Assembly (NCBI RefSeq): GCF_000426745.1
Contig: NZ_AUFY01000003.1
Span: forward strand, 1-64,000
Reading direction: 5' to 3'
DNA length: 64,000 nt
DNA from: Veillonella montpellierensis DSM 17217
Lineage (GTDB): Bacteria > Bacillota > Negativicutes > Veillonellales > Veillonellaceae
Part shown: positions 46,319 to 55,518 of the stretch, in pieces
How the letters are laid out: every line of letters starts with the position of its first letter
How positions within the stretch are numbered: the stretch's first letter is position 1
Translations under genes and position numbers: made by a program
The notes under the pieces: generated by a model
Seen by the model: only the letters and a program-made list of their open reading frames with translations
Told to the model about the DNA's origin: nothing
Databases searched by the model: none

Positions 46319-46858
46319 TTATTGGTGTAATGCGTCCTGTAATTCTTCAGATGTTAACACTAAACGATTTTTAGCAATATGCCAGTCACTACGGCCAACT
46401 ACTTGGTATACGATATCGATATTCATATCTGGAAATCCTATTAAATCCTTCTTTATATTTCCATGAATGCCGGTAATTATTAATCGCAATCTAACCATAC
46501 CACCTTGTCTTGGTTCAATGATAGTCGCTTCCCAATATCCATCATGTCGTTCATGATTTGCATCTGTTGTCCAAGATTCAATATGTACATTATCGAATTG
46601 TTCTTGTGGTAATAAATGGCGCGGATACAAATCCATTATAGTACCATTTTGTTTTCCTTTATTAACAAATGGAATATCACAAACTAAGACAACTTTATCA
46701 AAACTAATATCTTCTACAACAAATGGAGAACGCCGTTTTACCAACATCGTGATACGTTCATTTCCTTGTTGCACACAATAAAAACGAAATGCCACATATA
46801 ATATGGCTATAATTAAAATAACAGCAACTACTATATTTAATATAGTATATAATAACAT
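46319..46858 (-). CDS. Membrane-anchored protein of unknown function
   Basis: One N-terminal transmembrane helix (ILNIVVAVILIIAILYVAF, residues about 6-24) is followed by a 150-residue beta-rich domain (FVVEDISFDKVVLVCDIPF, MVRLRLIITG). I know no family name. A strong AAGGAG precedes the ATG. It lies 14 bases after murI and 15 before the cofE-like gene, so the three are co-transcribed. Topology suggests the domain faces the cytoplasm or periplasm depending on anchor orientation, which I cannot settle. Confidence 0.75.
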   Translation of the reverse strand: MLLYTILNIVVAVILIIAILYVAFRFYCVQQGNERITMLVKRRSPFVVEDISFDKVVLVCDIPFVNKGKQNGTIMDLYPRHLLPQEQFDNVHIESWTTDANHERHDGYWEATIIEPRQGGMVRLRLIITGIHGNIKKDLIGFPDMNIDIVYQVVGRSDWHIAKNRLVLTSEELQDALHQ

Positions 46859-46872
46859 AACGTTCCACTCCT

Positions 46873-47682
46873 TTATAAGGTTATTTTTTCTACTGAAAAT
46901 TCTGCAGGATCAATAAATTCACTCGCTAATTCAGATGCTAATTCTACATCTTTTGTAAAGTAAATATGAATAGTCCCTTTTACTGCTTGCCTATTAATCA
47001 ACTGATTATCACTTAATACCCGTCCTACTAGGTCCGCAGTTTCATAGGAAGGATCAATAAAAAGCACTTGTCCATCTGTTATTTTTTCTAGTAAAGTTGT
47101 AATAAATGGATAGTGTGTACATCCCAATACTACTACATCTATTTGTTTTTCTATAATAGGAGCAATATATTTCTTAGCCACCGTTTCTACAACAGCATCT
47201 GACAAATGCCCTTTTTCAATAATATGAGCTAAATCAGGGCATGGCTGCTCCCAAACCGATAATTGAGGTTCAATTTCTAAGGCTACATGTTTATGAATAT
47301 GTGTTTGAACTGTAGCCGCAGTCGCCATAATGCCTATAATATTTGTCTTTGTCTTTTGTATGGCTGTCTTCACACCTTGACACACACCAACAATGGGGCA
47401 CGAAAATTTAGCTCGCAAATCATCTAAGGCAACCACTGTAAATGTATTACACGCTACAACCATCATCTTTACGGGAACGGTTGCTAAAAATGAACCAATA
47501 TGACAAGCTAAACTTGTTATTTCCTGATAAGGCCGATTCCCCACAGGGTTATTAAGGTTATCACCTATATATATAAAATTTTCATTGGGAAATGCCTCTT
47601 TCAAAACTTTTAATACAGAAAGACCACCTATCCCTGAGTCAAATACACCAATAGGCCACTTGGTTCTGTCATCTATCATCAT
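46873..47682 (-). CDS. murI: Glutamate racemase
   Basis: MurI supplies D-glutamate for peptidoglycan. The start GVFDSGIGGLSVL and both catalytic Cys motifs, ACNTFT (C78) and GCTHYP (C188), are present. The segment usually reading DxARxPYG is DNLNNPVGNRP, a variation near the active site. Length is 269 aa. It begins 2 bases after the thioesterase stop, and the first of two Met codons may not be the true start. Aspartate racemase is the main alternative, but the motifs fit MurI better. Confidence 0.9.
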   Translation of the reverse strand: MMIDDRTKWPIGVFDSGIGGLSVLKVLKEAFPNENFIYIGDNLNNPVGNRPYQEITSLACHIGSFLATVPVKMMVVACNTFTVVALDDLRAKFSCPIVGVCQGVKTAIQKTKTNIIGIMATAATVQTHIHKHVALEIEPQLSVWEQPCPDLAHIIEKGHLSDAVVETVAKKYIAPIIEKQIDVVVLGCTHYPFITTLLEKITDGQVLFIDPSYETADLVGRVLSDNQLINRQAVKGTIHIYFTKDVELASELASEFIDPAEFSVEKITL

Positions 47683-47684
47683 AT

Positions 47685-48104
47685 CTATATACCTGTCTCA
47701 CATTCAACTAATTTAACTAATGGCTTATAAAATATATCTGGTAATCGAATAATTTTACCACTAGACTTTGATGAAAACGCGTTTTGAGTTTCCCCTACAG
47801 CTAATACCCTGCCATCTTTCTCGCGAATAATTCGATAGGTGAATACCATTTGTGCCTTTGTCATCTTTATTAACCGTGTTTCTATTATCAATTGATCATC
47901 AAACTTAGCTGCCTCTTTATAATGACAGTTAATTGATAGTATAGGAAATACAATATCCTTATTCATCATATCCCACAATTCGATTCCAGCATTGCGAAAA
48001 AACTCTATGCGAGCCATTTCAAACCAGCGTAAATGATTTGTATGATGGGCTATTTCCATCATATCCGTTTCATAAAATTGAACTCTAATTGGTATATTTA
48101 ACAT
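47685..48104 (-). CDS. Hot-dog-fold acyl-CoA thioesterase (YbgC/4HBT type)
   Basis: The 139-aa protein has the family start IRVQFYETDMMEIAHHTNHLR, with the catalytic Asp (ETD) near residue 13 and a histidine-rich loop, then WFEMARIEFF. Such enzymes hydrolyse short acyl-CoA or acyl-ACP thioesters. The ATG at 48102-48104 lies 7 bases after AAGGAC and is better placed than one two codons earlier. It is the first gene of the murI operon. Confidence 0.9.
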   Translation of the reverse strand: MLNIPIRVQFYETDMMEIAHHTNHLRWFEMARIEFFRNAGIELWDMMNKDIVFPILSINCHYKEAAKFDDQLIIETRLIKMTKAQMVFTYRIIREKDGRVLAVGETQNAFSSKSSGKIIRLPDIFYKPLVKLVECETGI

Positions 48105-48288
48105 GTGCATCGTCCTTTATTTAATACTGTATGACTTATTGTAGACCTATTACTTCTAGAATGTCAAATAACACTACTAATATAAAGTACTACCTATACA
48201 TATCCATTAGTTTCTAATCTATTCAACAAGAGTAGTATGTACCATAGCCAATTTCTACTATATAAAGTCTATTACTTCATATAAAACA

Positions 48289-48359
48289 ATGCACATAATA
48301 GGCGTATATAATAGCACTACAAACCGAGTAAATACTATATATACACCCCTTATGTGCAT
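48289..48359 (-). terminator. Long hairpin downstream of the DUF1232 gene
   Basis: ATGCACATAA (48289-48298) pairs exactly with TTATGTGCAT (48350-48359), and GTATATA/TATATAC pairs further in. It lies about 70 bases past the DUF1232 stop, with TTGTTTTA after it on the minus strand. Its symmetry means it may act both ways. The rest of the 48105-48427 spacer is featureless. Confidence 0.65.
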
Positions 48360-48427
48360 CACTATATTATTATAACTCATCATATCAACAACAGTTAACG
48401 GGGTATGCTGTATTACTAGATCTCATA

Positions 48428-48775
48428 TTAATCATCATTTTCCCCAAAAGGTATTCGTTTTTCAGCTTTTTCTCTATGAACTGGTTTTATATATTTACCA
48501 GCCACCTTAAAAGCTAATGAAATTACCGCTAAGTCATCAAGCCAACCAACACCTACAAGTGCATCTGGTATCATATCGGAAGGAAGAATCAAATATCCTA
48601 ATGCACCAGCCAATACAGCTTTTACATATTTAGGTGTCTCTTCATCTCGAATACAATAATACAAGACCAATGCTTTCCTAATAAAAGCTAAATTTTTCCC
48701 CATATTTGATACAAAATGAATAAATTTTGCATTAGAAAAATATTTGCCATATTTAATAATCTTTATTGGATTCAT
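48428..48775 (-). CDS. DUF1232 (YkvA-type) membrane protein
   Basis: The domain signature LGYLILPSDMIPDALVGVGWLDDLAVI is split over residues about 60-90. This is the DUF1232 family of small proteins with one or two weak membrane helices and unknown function. The product is 115 aa from the ATG at 48773-48775. The ribosome site (GTGAAG) is poor. No partner is suggested by its neighbours. Confidence 0.85.
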   Translation of the reverse strand: MNPIKIIKYGKYFSNAKFIHFVSNMGKNLAFIRKALVLYYCIRDEETPKYVKAVLAGALGYLILPSDMIPDALVGVGWLDDLAVISLAFKVAGKYIKPVHREKAEKRIPFGENDD

Positions 48776-48909
48776 CAACAATACTTCACTTTCTCATATA
48801 ACATACATATCTATACTTATTAAATAAGAAAAGAATCTATCTATCCTAAGCCTATTCCATCATACTATAGAAAATATACGTTATCTTCATCTACTTTACG
48901 TAGTATATA

Positions 48910-49755
48910 CTACTTATCTTTAAAAGGCCGTGTTACTTTTTCCACAACATCAGCAGCTGTATCATGTACCTTATAACGTGCTGATTCGGCCACTTCATTA
49001 AGAGTATTTCCAATATCAGTACTCATCACTTGTTTTTTTACAGCTGATACTGTTTCGCTCACAGCAGAACCTTCTAATGCAGCTTTAGGTCCCTTACTAA
49101 CCGCTGTTGCTAGTCCATTAATTGTATGAGCTACTGCATCATGTGTTTTAAATCGCACTGACTCAGCAGTATCTTTTAGAGATTTTTGGAATTCTGGTGT
49201 ATTTAACTCATCAACAGTAGTTGCTATTCCCGCTACAGCTGATACGGCTTGACTGCCAAAAGAAACTACTTTTTCCATCGTCTCTGGTGACATGCTATTT
49301 TTTATATCATTTACAATATCATAGCACATAGCCTTACCTTCGCTAATCCAATTCTTTAGCATAGGGATGTATCGTTCCACATCATTAGGCATGCCATCCT
49401 TAATCCAAATATGCGCTACTTTCCCTAAAGCATATGTCAATCCAACCGCTACTGGCATACGACACACTTTAAATGGCAACGCTAAACTCACCAATGAACC
49501 TGCACAAGCTACGCCTAAGCCAGCAACCAATCCAGAGATAGCACCTTTTTTTAAGTTCACATTATATACTCTAGCCAATGATGTAATCATATATGTATTA
49601 TTGCCTATTAATGCAGGCACACTAAACGCTGGAGACATGGCAAATATACCTGCTCGACCAGCTGCCCAAAATATAATTTTTTCTGCTCTATATTCTTTAT
49701 CTTCACTACCACTTTCCATAAATGTTGTGAGTGTTACATTTTTATTCTCTTCCAT
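48910..49755 (-). CDS. DUF697-like membrane protein with repeated C-terminal helices
   Basis: Residues about 25-125 resemble the DUF697/YcjF domain: IIFWAAGRAGIFAMSP, a NVNLKKGAISGLV segment and glycine-rich hydrophobic helices. The C-terminal third holds two similar amphipathic units, DTAESVRFKTHDAVAHTI and EVAESARYKVHDTAADVV, about 70 residues apart, suggesting an internal duplication of unknown role. The ATG at 49753-49755 is 9 bases after AGGAG. An alternative GTG lies two codons earlier. No GTPase partner (common for DUF697) is adjacent. Confidence 0.75.
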   Translation of the reverse strand: MEENKNVTLTTFMESGSEDKEYRAEKIIFWAAGRAGIFAMSPAFSVPALIGNNTYMITSLARVYNVNLKKGAISGLVAGLGVACAGSLVSLALPFKVCRMPVAVGLTYALGKVAHIWIKDGMPNDVERYIPMLKNWISEGKAMCYDIVNDIKNSMSPETMEKVVSFGSQAVSAVAGIATTVDELNTPEFQKSLKDTAESVRFKTHDAVAHTINGLATAVSKGPKAALEGSAVSETVSAVKKQVMSTDIGNTLNEVAESARYKVHDTAADVVEKVTRPFKDK

Positions 49756-49972
49756 CGACACGCTCTCCTTTAATTTTGACTTAAAAAATCATATGTTGTG
49801 CTATCAGAAGACTTCTCCTCTTTAATAATTCGACATGATACCTCTAAATTCCTCTTACATATTAATTTCTATGTAAAAATTATTATATTTCTATTTTATC
49901 ACAATTACTGCTAAGTGATAATGAAAATTTAAGAATATACTCTATAAGTTTCATATACAATAGACAACTCGA

Positions 49973-50740
49973 TTACCAACTAGTTAATCCACCATCTATT
50001 GTCCATGCTGCACCAGTCACAAAAGAAGACTTATCACTTAATAAAAATGCAATAACTTCCCCAATTTCATGGGGCTTACCGATTCTACCTAAGGGATAAT
50101 GCATAGCCATTTCTTCTCTTGCGGCATCAATATTCTGATTGCTATTAGCAAGTTGTTTAGCCACTAATTGCGTATCTACATCACCTGGGCAAACACAGTT
50201 AACTCTTACTCCATGCGGTGCTAATTCTAACGATAAGGATTTAGTAAAACTTACAATGGCCCCTTTTGAAGCTCCATAAATGGAACAAGCTACATTACCT
50301 TGTAGTCCTGCGTCACTAGAGATGGTAACAATACTCCCCTTAGCGCTACGAATATATGGTAATACGGCTTGACATAAGAATATGGTTCCTTTTACATTCG
50401 TTCCGAACATACTATCGAATGAACTTTCTGTTACATCATCCAACAACATTTCATCATAAACGCCTGCTGCTGTCACTAATGCACCAATACCACCGAAATA
50501 ATCTACAGTCTCTTGTACAATTCTCTGGCAATCCGCTATATTGCTTACATCGCCTTGCGCAAACTTTACCTTCGAGGAATATCGTCGTAATTTAACTAAT
50601 GATTTTTGTCCTTCTTTTTCATTACGTCCGTTAATAACAACGCACCAACCAGCTTTTAATAACAGTTCTGCTGTCGCAAAACCAATTCCTTGGGTACCTC
50701 CACTAATCAATACAACTTGATTATCACTTGTTTGAGCCAT
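49973..50740 (-). CDS. Short-chain dehydrogenase/reductase (FabG-like)
   Basis: The 255-aa SDR has the cofactor loop GGTQGIGFA (14-22), an NGRN segment typical of NADP preference, TAAGVYD, the catalytic Ser in TISSDAG, and YGASKGA with the Tyr-x3-Lys pair. The C-terminus GAAWTIDGGLTSW is classical. The substrate is open: 3-ketoacyl-ACP or another ketone. It stands alone between spacers, away from any fatty-acid cluster, so I do not call it fabG. AGAGGT precedes the ATG. Confidence 0.92.
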   Translation of the reverse strand: MAQTSDNQVVLISGGTQGIGFATAELLLKAGWCVVINGRNEKEGQKSLVKLRRYSSKVKFAQGDVSNIADCQRIVQETVDYFGGIGALVTAAGVYDEMLLDDVTESSFDSMFGTNVKGTIFLCQAVLPYIRSAKGSIVTISSDAGLQGNVACSIYGASKGAIVSFTKSLSLELAPHGVRVNCVCPGDVDTQLVAKQLANSNQNIDAAREEMAMHYPLGRIGKPHEIGEVIAFLLSDKSSFVTGAAWTIDGGLTSW

Positions 50741-50915
50741 AGATTCACCTCTTTATATTCGCTACTCTATAGTCTAGTCTATTACTTATTTTTACAAAAC
50801 TATTAAAATCCGCAGTATAATGAATAAATCACTATACTGAAAGCAGCAATCATATATCTCATTGTTCTATCGTCGTACTGATCGATAAAAACTACTATAC
50901 TATATATCCTTAGGA

Positions 50916-51701
50916 CTATAAACTAACAAAATAATCATATATTAATTTAACTAGCATACAAGTAGTTGTCAAAATAAATACGGTTCGCACCAATGAAGAG
51001 CCTTTTGCAATGGCCAATCGTGCTCCTAATGTAGCACCAATGATTTGACCTAGTGCTACAGATAATCCGAATAAGAAATTTACATATCCTAAGGAAATAA
51101 AAACTACCAATGATGCTAAATTACTAAAAAAATTTAATACTTTAGCATTACCTGCTGCATGTAAAAAATCAAATCCTATACAAATGAATCCCATAATTAA
51201 GAATGTACCTGTACCGGGGCCTATAAATCCATCGTACATGCCTATTAGAAAAGCAATTGCCATACAAAGATATAGAATTAAACCTTTTGCCTCGTGATAC
51301 GTACTAGTAGTACCCCAGTGCTTATTAGTTATGACAAACATCATAACTACTACCAATAAAATAATAAGAATCGGCTTTACATATAATGGAGGAATGGAGA
51401 TCACTAATAGTGTGCCTATCATAGAGCCTATAAAAGTAAATGGTAATAATCGTTTAATTAAATGATAGTCTACCATCTTATTCCTTAAAAATGCTATAGA
51501 TGCTGAAGCAGCTCCAAAAATACTACCTAATTTATTACTACCTAAAGCGACGCTGGGAGAAACTCCGGTCAATAACATAGCTGGCACAGAAATCAGTCCA
51601 CCTCCGCCAACTATGGAGTCTACAAAGCCTGCAAAAATGCCCACTCCAAATAACAGTAAGACTGTCATATATGGTATATCTATCATTCCTAATAATTCCA
51701 T
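50916..51701 (-). CDS. TSUP-family (TauE/SafE) membrane permease
   Basis: The 261-aa protein has eight or so hydrophobic helices and the duplicated family motifs GIFAGFVDSIVGGGGLISVPA near the start and GMYDGFIGPGTGTFLIMGF in the second half (each cut here only by naming). TSUP proteins export sulfite, organosulfonates or other small anions. The start is set at the ATG two codons inside the frame, 8 bases after AAGGAA. No sulfur gene is adjacent, although metNIQ lies nearby. The substrate is unknown. Confidence 0.9.
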   Translation of the reverse strand: MELLGMIDIPYMTVLLLFGVGIFAGFVDSIVGGGGLISVPAMLLTGVSPSVALGSNKLGSIFGAASASIAFLRNKMVDYHLIKRLLPFTFIGSMIGTLLVISIPPLYVKPILIILLVVVMMFVITNKHWGTTSTYHEAKGLILYLCMAIAFLIGMYDGFIGPGTGTFLIMGFICIGFDFLHAAGNAKVLNFFSNLASLVVFISLGYVNFLFGLSVALGQIIGATLGARLAIAKGSSLVRTVFILTTTCMLVKLIYDYFVSL

Positions 51702-51836
51702 CAATCATTCCTTCATACTTAATTTTTACTTTATCAACTACTAACTCAATTACATATCTTACACTAGAAAGACGGCTAATGTTATATTTTCATTGATTCG
51801 ATTGAGTCGCTTCTACTTGTCACATAGTTGGCAATT

Positions 51837-52142
51837 TCAACGTATGCTTTTCTCCTCTATTCTATCTAATACCAATTGATATCCATCTGCCCCATATAGT
51901 AAAGATCTTTTTACACGACTAATTGTAGCAGTACTAGCACCTGTCTGTTCTACAATTTTATCATAACTTTCACCAGCTTGTAGCATATGCGCCACATGCA
52001 ACCGTTGTGACAAAGATTTTAATTCATTCACAGTACAAATATCTTCAAAAAAAGCATAGCATTCTTCTAACGTAGTAAGACTCAGGATTGCTTTAAATAA
52101 TTGGTCATTCATAGAATTTTTTAATTTTTCATTTATACTCAT
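51837..52142 (-). CDS. YerC/YecD family TrpR-like DNA-binding protein
   Basis: The 101-aa protein carries the TrpR-fold helix-turn-helix: ELKSLSQRLHVAHML, then AGESYDKIVEQTGASTATISRVKRSL, in which the recognition helix is clear. YerC-type proteins are presumed regulators without a known ligand. AAGGAG lies 8 bases before the ATG at 52142. It is 130 bases from the TSUP gene in the same direction and might control it or itself. Confidence 0.92.
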   Translation of the reverse strand: MSINEKLKNSMNDQLFKAILSLTTLEECYAFFEDICTVNELKSLSQRLHVAHMLQAGESYDKIVEQTGASTATISRVKRSLLYGADGYQLVLDRIEEKSIR

Positions 52143-52330
52143 GACGATTCTCCTTTACCAGACTAAATTCATTATAGTACAGGTCTAGAAAATAATAAAT
52201 ACTTTCTCATACACTATTATAATAACTTCATCTTATCATTAATTTTCTAGTTTCACTACATGACTATCATTAACACAGTAATATGATTAATATATATAAA
52301 AATCAAATTGTCGTTTCTTCTAATAAAAAA

Positions 52331-52364
52331 CAACTATTACTAAACCTATGTCTAGTAATAGTTG
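52331..52364 (-). terminator. Terminator of the metNIQ operon
   Basis: CAACTATTACT and its complement form an 11-bp perfect stem with a 12-base loop, followed by TTTTTTATT on the minus strand, about 70 bases after the metQ stop. Confidence 0.9.
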
Positions 52365-52436
52365 CTATATAGTACTATCAATTCGTCTAAAAAAAGTTAA
52401 CCAGTAATATCTTTGATTTAATACTATCTTCTTCTA

Positions 52437-53255
52437 TTAAAAGCCAGTAATAATCGACCCTTTAAATGTTTCTGCTACAAATTGTTTAACTAGTTCTGAC
52501 TGATAAATAGAAATTAATTTTTTTACTGTTGCATCATCTTTATTTTCTTCACGAACAGCAAATATGTTAGTATATGGTGAATCTTTACTTTCTACCAACA
52601 CTGCATCTTTTAATGGATTTAATCCTGCATTTAATGCATAGTTAGTATTAACTGCTGCCACATCTACATCATCTAAAGAACGAGGAATTTGTGCTGCTTC
52701 TAATTCTTGAATTTTTAAATTTTTAGGATTTTCTACAATATCCACTACTGATGAAGTTGGAGAACCACCATCTTTTAAAGCAATTAAACCAGCTTGTTGC
52801 AATAATAATAAAGCCCGACCACCATTAGTAGGATCATTCGGAATAGCTACTGTAGCACCAGTTCTAAGGTCTGATAAATTTTTATATGTATGCGAATATA
52901 ATCCCATTGGTAATAAAATTGTTTTTCCTACATTAACTAAATGTAATCCTTTATCATTTACCATATTATTTAAAAATGGTTCATGTTGATAGGAATTAAT
53001 ATCGATTTCCTTGTTTTCTAAGGCCAAATTAGGTTGAATGTAATCATTGAATTCAACAACATTTACTTTTAAGCCCTGTTTCTCCGCTTCTTTAGCAACA
53101 AAATCCATAATTTGTGCATGTGGTCCAGCAGTAACACCTACAGTAATTTCTTTTTTAACTTCTGTAGATGAAGTGCTAGTACGATCACTACTACAACCAC
53201 CTAGCACAACTGCAAATGCTAGAATTATCATAAAAATAACTGTTAATTTTCTCAT
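52437..53255 (-). CDS. metQ: Methionine ABC transporter substrate-binding lipoprotein MetQ
   Basis: The signal peptide ends in a lipobox VLGGC, so Cys21 is lipidated and anchors the protein outside the inner membrane. The mature part is an NlpA-family binding protein: GVTAGPHAQIMDFV, DYIQPNLALENKEIDINSYQHEPF and YTNIFAVREENKDD. These bind D- and L-methionine. Length is 272 aa. It follows metI after a 175-base gap with no clear terminator, and comes under the same SAM riboswitch if read through. Confidence 0.95.
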   Translation of the reverse strand: MRKLTVIFMIILAFAVVLGGCSSDRTSTSSTEVKKEITVGVTAGPHAQIMDFVAKEAEKQGLKVNVVEFNDYIQPNLALENKEIDINSYQHEPFLNNMVNDKGLHLVNVGKTILLPMGLYSHTYKNLSDLRTGATVAIPNDPTNGGRALLLLQQAGLIALKDGGSPTSSVVDIVENPKNLKIQELEAAQIPRSLDDVDVAAVNTNYALNAGLNPLKDAVLVESKDSPYTNIFAVREENKDDATVKKLISIYQSELVKQFVAETFKGSIITGF

Positions 53256-53430
53256 ATCTCATACTCTCTTTCTATATATTCTCAATTATATATAAATTAT
53301 GATATAACTTTCTTCATTCATTGATACTTCATACGACAACGATAAAACGTATATAATACCTTGCTATCTATTAGTATCATAAGTAATATCACTCATAATA
53401 GTAAGCCGTCCCCATTCAGCTGAATTCTAT

Positions 53431-54087
53431 TTATTTTTTATTCATTTTTTTCGAAAGACCATCGCCAATCATTTGAATAACTTGAACTAAGATAACTAAA
53501 ATAATAATGGTTGCTAGCATAACATCCCCTTGGAAACGTTGATATCCATATCGTATAGCAATATCACCTAATCCACCGCCGCCAATAGCACCAGCCATAG
53601 CAGAATAACTGATTAAATTAACAATTAATACAGTAATATTATCAATAATAGTCGGCAATGCTTCTGGCAATAAAACTTTCCATACAATTTGAAGTGGAGA
53701 GGCTCCCATAGATTGCGCCGCTTCAATGACGCCGAACTGAATATCTTTAATAGATGTTTCAACTAATCTAGCTAAAAAAGGAATTGCTGCTAATGTTAAT
53801 GGAACACAAGCTGCAGTTGTCCCAATTGATGTACCGGCCACTAAACGTGTAAAAGGAATAATAGCTACCATCAAAATAATAAATGGAATGGAACGAGTTG
53901 CATTTATGATAATGCCCAATATTTTATTAATACCTATATTTTCACAAATATGATTTTTTGAAGTAATGACTAGTATAACACCCAAAGGTATGCCTATTAA
54001 CATGGCAATAACAGTAGAGATAATAGTCATTTGTAAGGTTTCTCCTAAGCCTTGTATCATCAACTTAATTATTTGCTCTGACATATC
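53431..54087 (-). CDS. metI: Methionine ABC transporter permease MetI
   Basis: The 218-aa permease has five to six membrane helices and the ABC-coupling loop EAAQSMGASPLQIVWKVLLP (about residues 130-150), as in MetI. The ATG at 54085-54087 follows GAGG by 9 bases and lies within the last 23 bases of metN, which implies coupled translation. An ATG four codons earlier is less well placed. Confidence 0.95.
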   Translation of the reverse strand, partial: DMSEQIIKLMIQGLGETLQMTIISTVIAMLIGIPLGVILVITSKNHICENIGINKILGIIINATRSIPFIILMVAIIPFTRLVAGTSIGTTAACVPLTLAAIPFLARLVETSIKDIQFGVIEAAQSMGASPLQIVWKVLLPEALPTIIDNITVLIVNLISYSAMAGAIGGGGLGDIAIRYGYQRFQGDVMLATIIILVILVQVIQMIGDGLSKKMNKK

Positions 54088-55111
54088 CCAACACCTCACT
54101 TCCTATTGGTAACTCCTCAATATATGCTAATGCGCGTTTAGCATCATTAGGATCTCCATTTAAGATTAAAATCAAGCGTCCGAAACTTTTATCTTGAATA
54201 TAATCAACGCCACCAAATAAAATACTTACATCCAAGTCAAATTTTCTCACCAACGATGCCACTAACGGCTCATCGACTTGATCTCCTGTAAACTTTAATT
54301 TTACTAATGGTGCTGTCCCATCCTGCCATGTATCGTGTAGATCTAAATGAGCTAATGCTTCTGGTGGTAAATTATCATTTACCGCAGAACCAATAAATTC
54401 TTGTGTAGTGCGCTCTTGAGGATTAGTGAATACATCAATACTAGAACCTTCTTCTAAAATGGTGCCCCCTTCAATGACTGCTACTCTATCACATATTTCA
54501 CGAATTACTTGCATTTCATGCGTAATTAATACAATAGTAAGTTTTAATTTCTCGTTAATATCTTTTAATAATTTCAAAATTGATTGTGTCGTTTGCGGAT
54601 CAAGCGCAGATGTTGCTTCGTCGCACAGTAACACTTTAGGTCCACTAGCCAATGCTCTTGCAATACCTACACGTTGTTTTTGCCCGCCAGACAATTGGGA
54701 TGGATAATTATCCAACCGATCACTCAATTTAACAATATCAAGAATCGGAAGAATTCTTTCACGGATTTCACTTTTACTAAGCCCTTGTAATTCTAAAGGG
54801 AACCCTACATTATCATACACTGTACGTGATGATAATAAGTTAAAGTGTTGAAAAATCATTCCAATATGTTTCCGCTGTTCACGTAGATCCTTTTCACTTA
54901 ATTTTGTTAAATCTACGCCATCAACAATAACTGATCCTGATGTTGGTGTTTCCAACATATTGATGCAGCGAATCAATGTAGATTTCCCTGCACCTGATTG
55001 ACCAATAACACCATAAATTTCACCTTCTTTAACAGAAAGGTTAATATCTTTAAGTGCTTCTACTCTAACTGCACCATCATAGATTTTACTAATATGTTGC
55101 AATTCAATCAT
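54065..55111 (-). CDS. metN: Methionine ABC transporter ATPase MetN
   Basis: Walker A GQSGAGKSTL, ABC signature LSGGQKQRVGIARAL and Walker B VLLCDEATSALDP are all intact. After residue 265 comes the NIL domain, which in E. coli MetN binds methionine and inhibits transport when the cell is full. Length is 348 aa. AAGGAGG lies 8 bases before the ATG at 55109-55111. First gene after the SAM riboswitch. Confidence 0.97.
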   Translation of the reverse strand: MIELQHISKIYDGAVRVEALKDINLSVKEGEIYGVIGQSGAGKSTLIRCINMLETPTSGSVIVDGVDLTKLSEKDLREQRKHIGMIFQHFNLLSSRTVYDNVGFPLELQGLSKSEIRERILPILDIVKLSDRLDNYPSQLSGGQKQRVGIARALASGPKVLLCDEATSALDPQTTQSILKLLKDINEKLKLTIVLITHEMQVIREICDRVAVIEGGTILEEGSSIDVFTNPQERTTQEFIGSAVNDNLPPEALAHLDLHDTWQDGTAPLVKLKFTGDQVDEPLVASLVRKFDLDVSILFGGVDYIQDKSFGRLILILNGDPNDAKRALAYIEELPIGSEVLGYVRANN

Positions 55112-55133
55112 ATCTACACCCTCCTTCATAACT

Positions 55134-55156
55134 AAAAAAACTCTTCAAATGAAGAG
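55134..55156 (-). terminator. Riboswitch-controlled terminator before metN
   Basis: On the minus strand CTCTTCA-TTTGAAGAG forms a 6-7-bp stem directly followed by seven T residues (55134-55140). It lies between the SAM riboswitch and the metN ribosome site. Confidence 0.85.
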
Positions 55157-55162
55157 TAATTA

Positions 55163-55264
55163 ATCTTCATCTCTCGGATATTCCGTGGAATTGGCACCGT
55201 TCTATGCTAGATGGTTGCCGCGACTTCATAGGGCCAGTCCCTCTGTCAGCTCTTGATGATATCT
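55163..55264 (-). promoter_or_regulatory. SAM-I (S-box) riboswitch controlling metNIQ
   Basis: The minus strand carries the S-box core in order: ATCATCAAGAG, GAGGGACTGGCCC, TGAAGTCGCGGCAACC, GGTGCCAATTCC, then a P1 3' strand ending GAGATGAAGAT. All conserved kink-turn and SAM-pocket elements are present. The P1 3' strand ATGAAGA (55164-55170) can instead pair with TCTTCAT of the terminator (complement of 55149-55155), giving an antiterminator. High SAM should therefore stop transcription before metN, and low SAM should allow it. Confidence 0.96.
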
Positions 55265-55443
55265 TTATATAATTCTATCAATGTGTAAATAATAGCATTC
55301 TTATAAGCGACATGTCAATTTAATTCAGCATTCATGCCATTGTTAGTTTGTATGGTTAGATATAGTCTATACCTATATCGTTATCTATCTCTCATATCTA
55401 GGAATTGATATAGGGAGACCAGTAGCGAGCTTATACATAATTA
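55265..55443. other. Leader/promoter spacer of metNIQ
   Basis: The promoter for the riboswitch transcript should lie here. I cannot pick one securely from several AT-rich candidates. Confidence 0.35.
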
Positions 55444-55504
55444 AATGCCATAGTCATATACTACTCCAAGCCTATAATAGGAAGAGTTATATAACTATGG
55501 CATT
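55444..55504 (-). terminator. Terminator of the dat-ECF gene pair
   Basis: AATGCCATAGT(C)ATATA pairs with TATAT(A)ACTATGGCATT around a loop that can itself pair (CTCTTCC). It lies 15 bases after the ECF gene stop. Confidence 0.75.
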
Positions 55505-55518
55505 ATATATATCTATAT

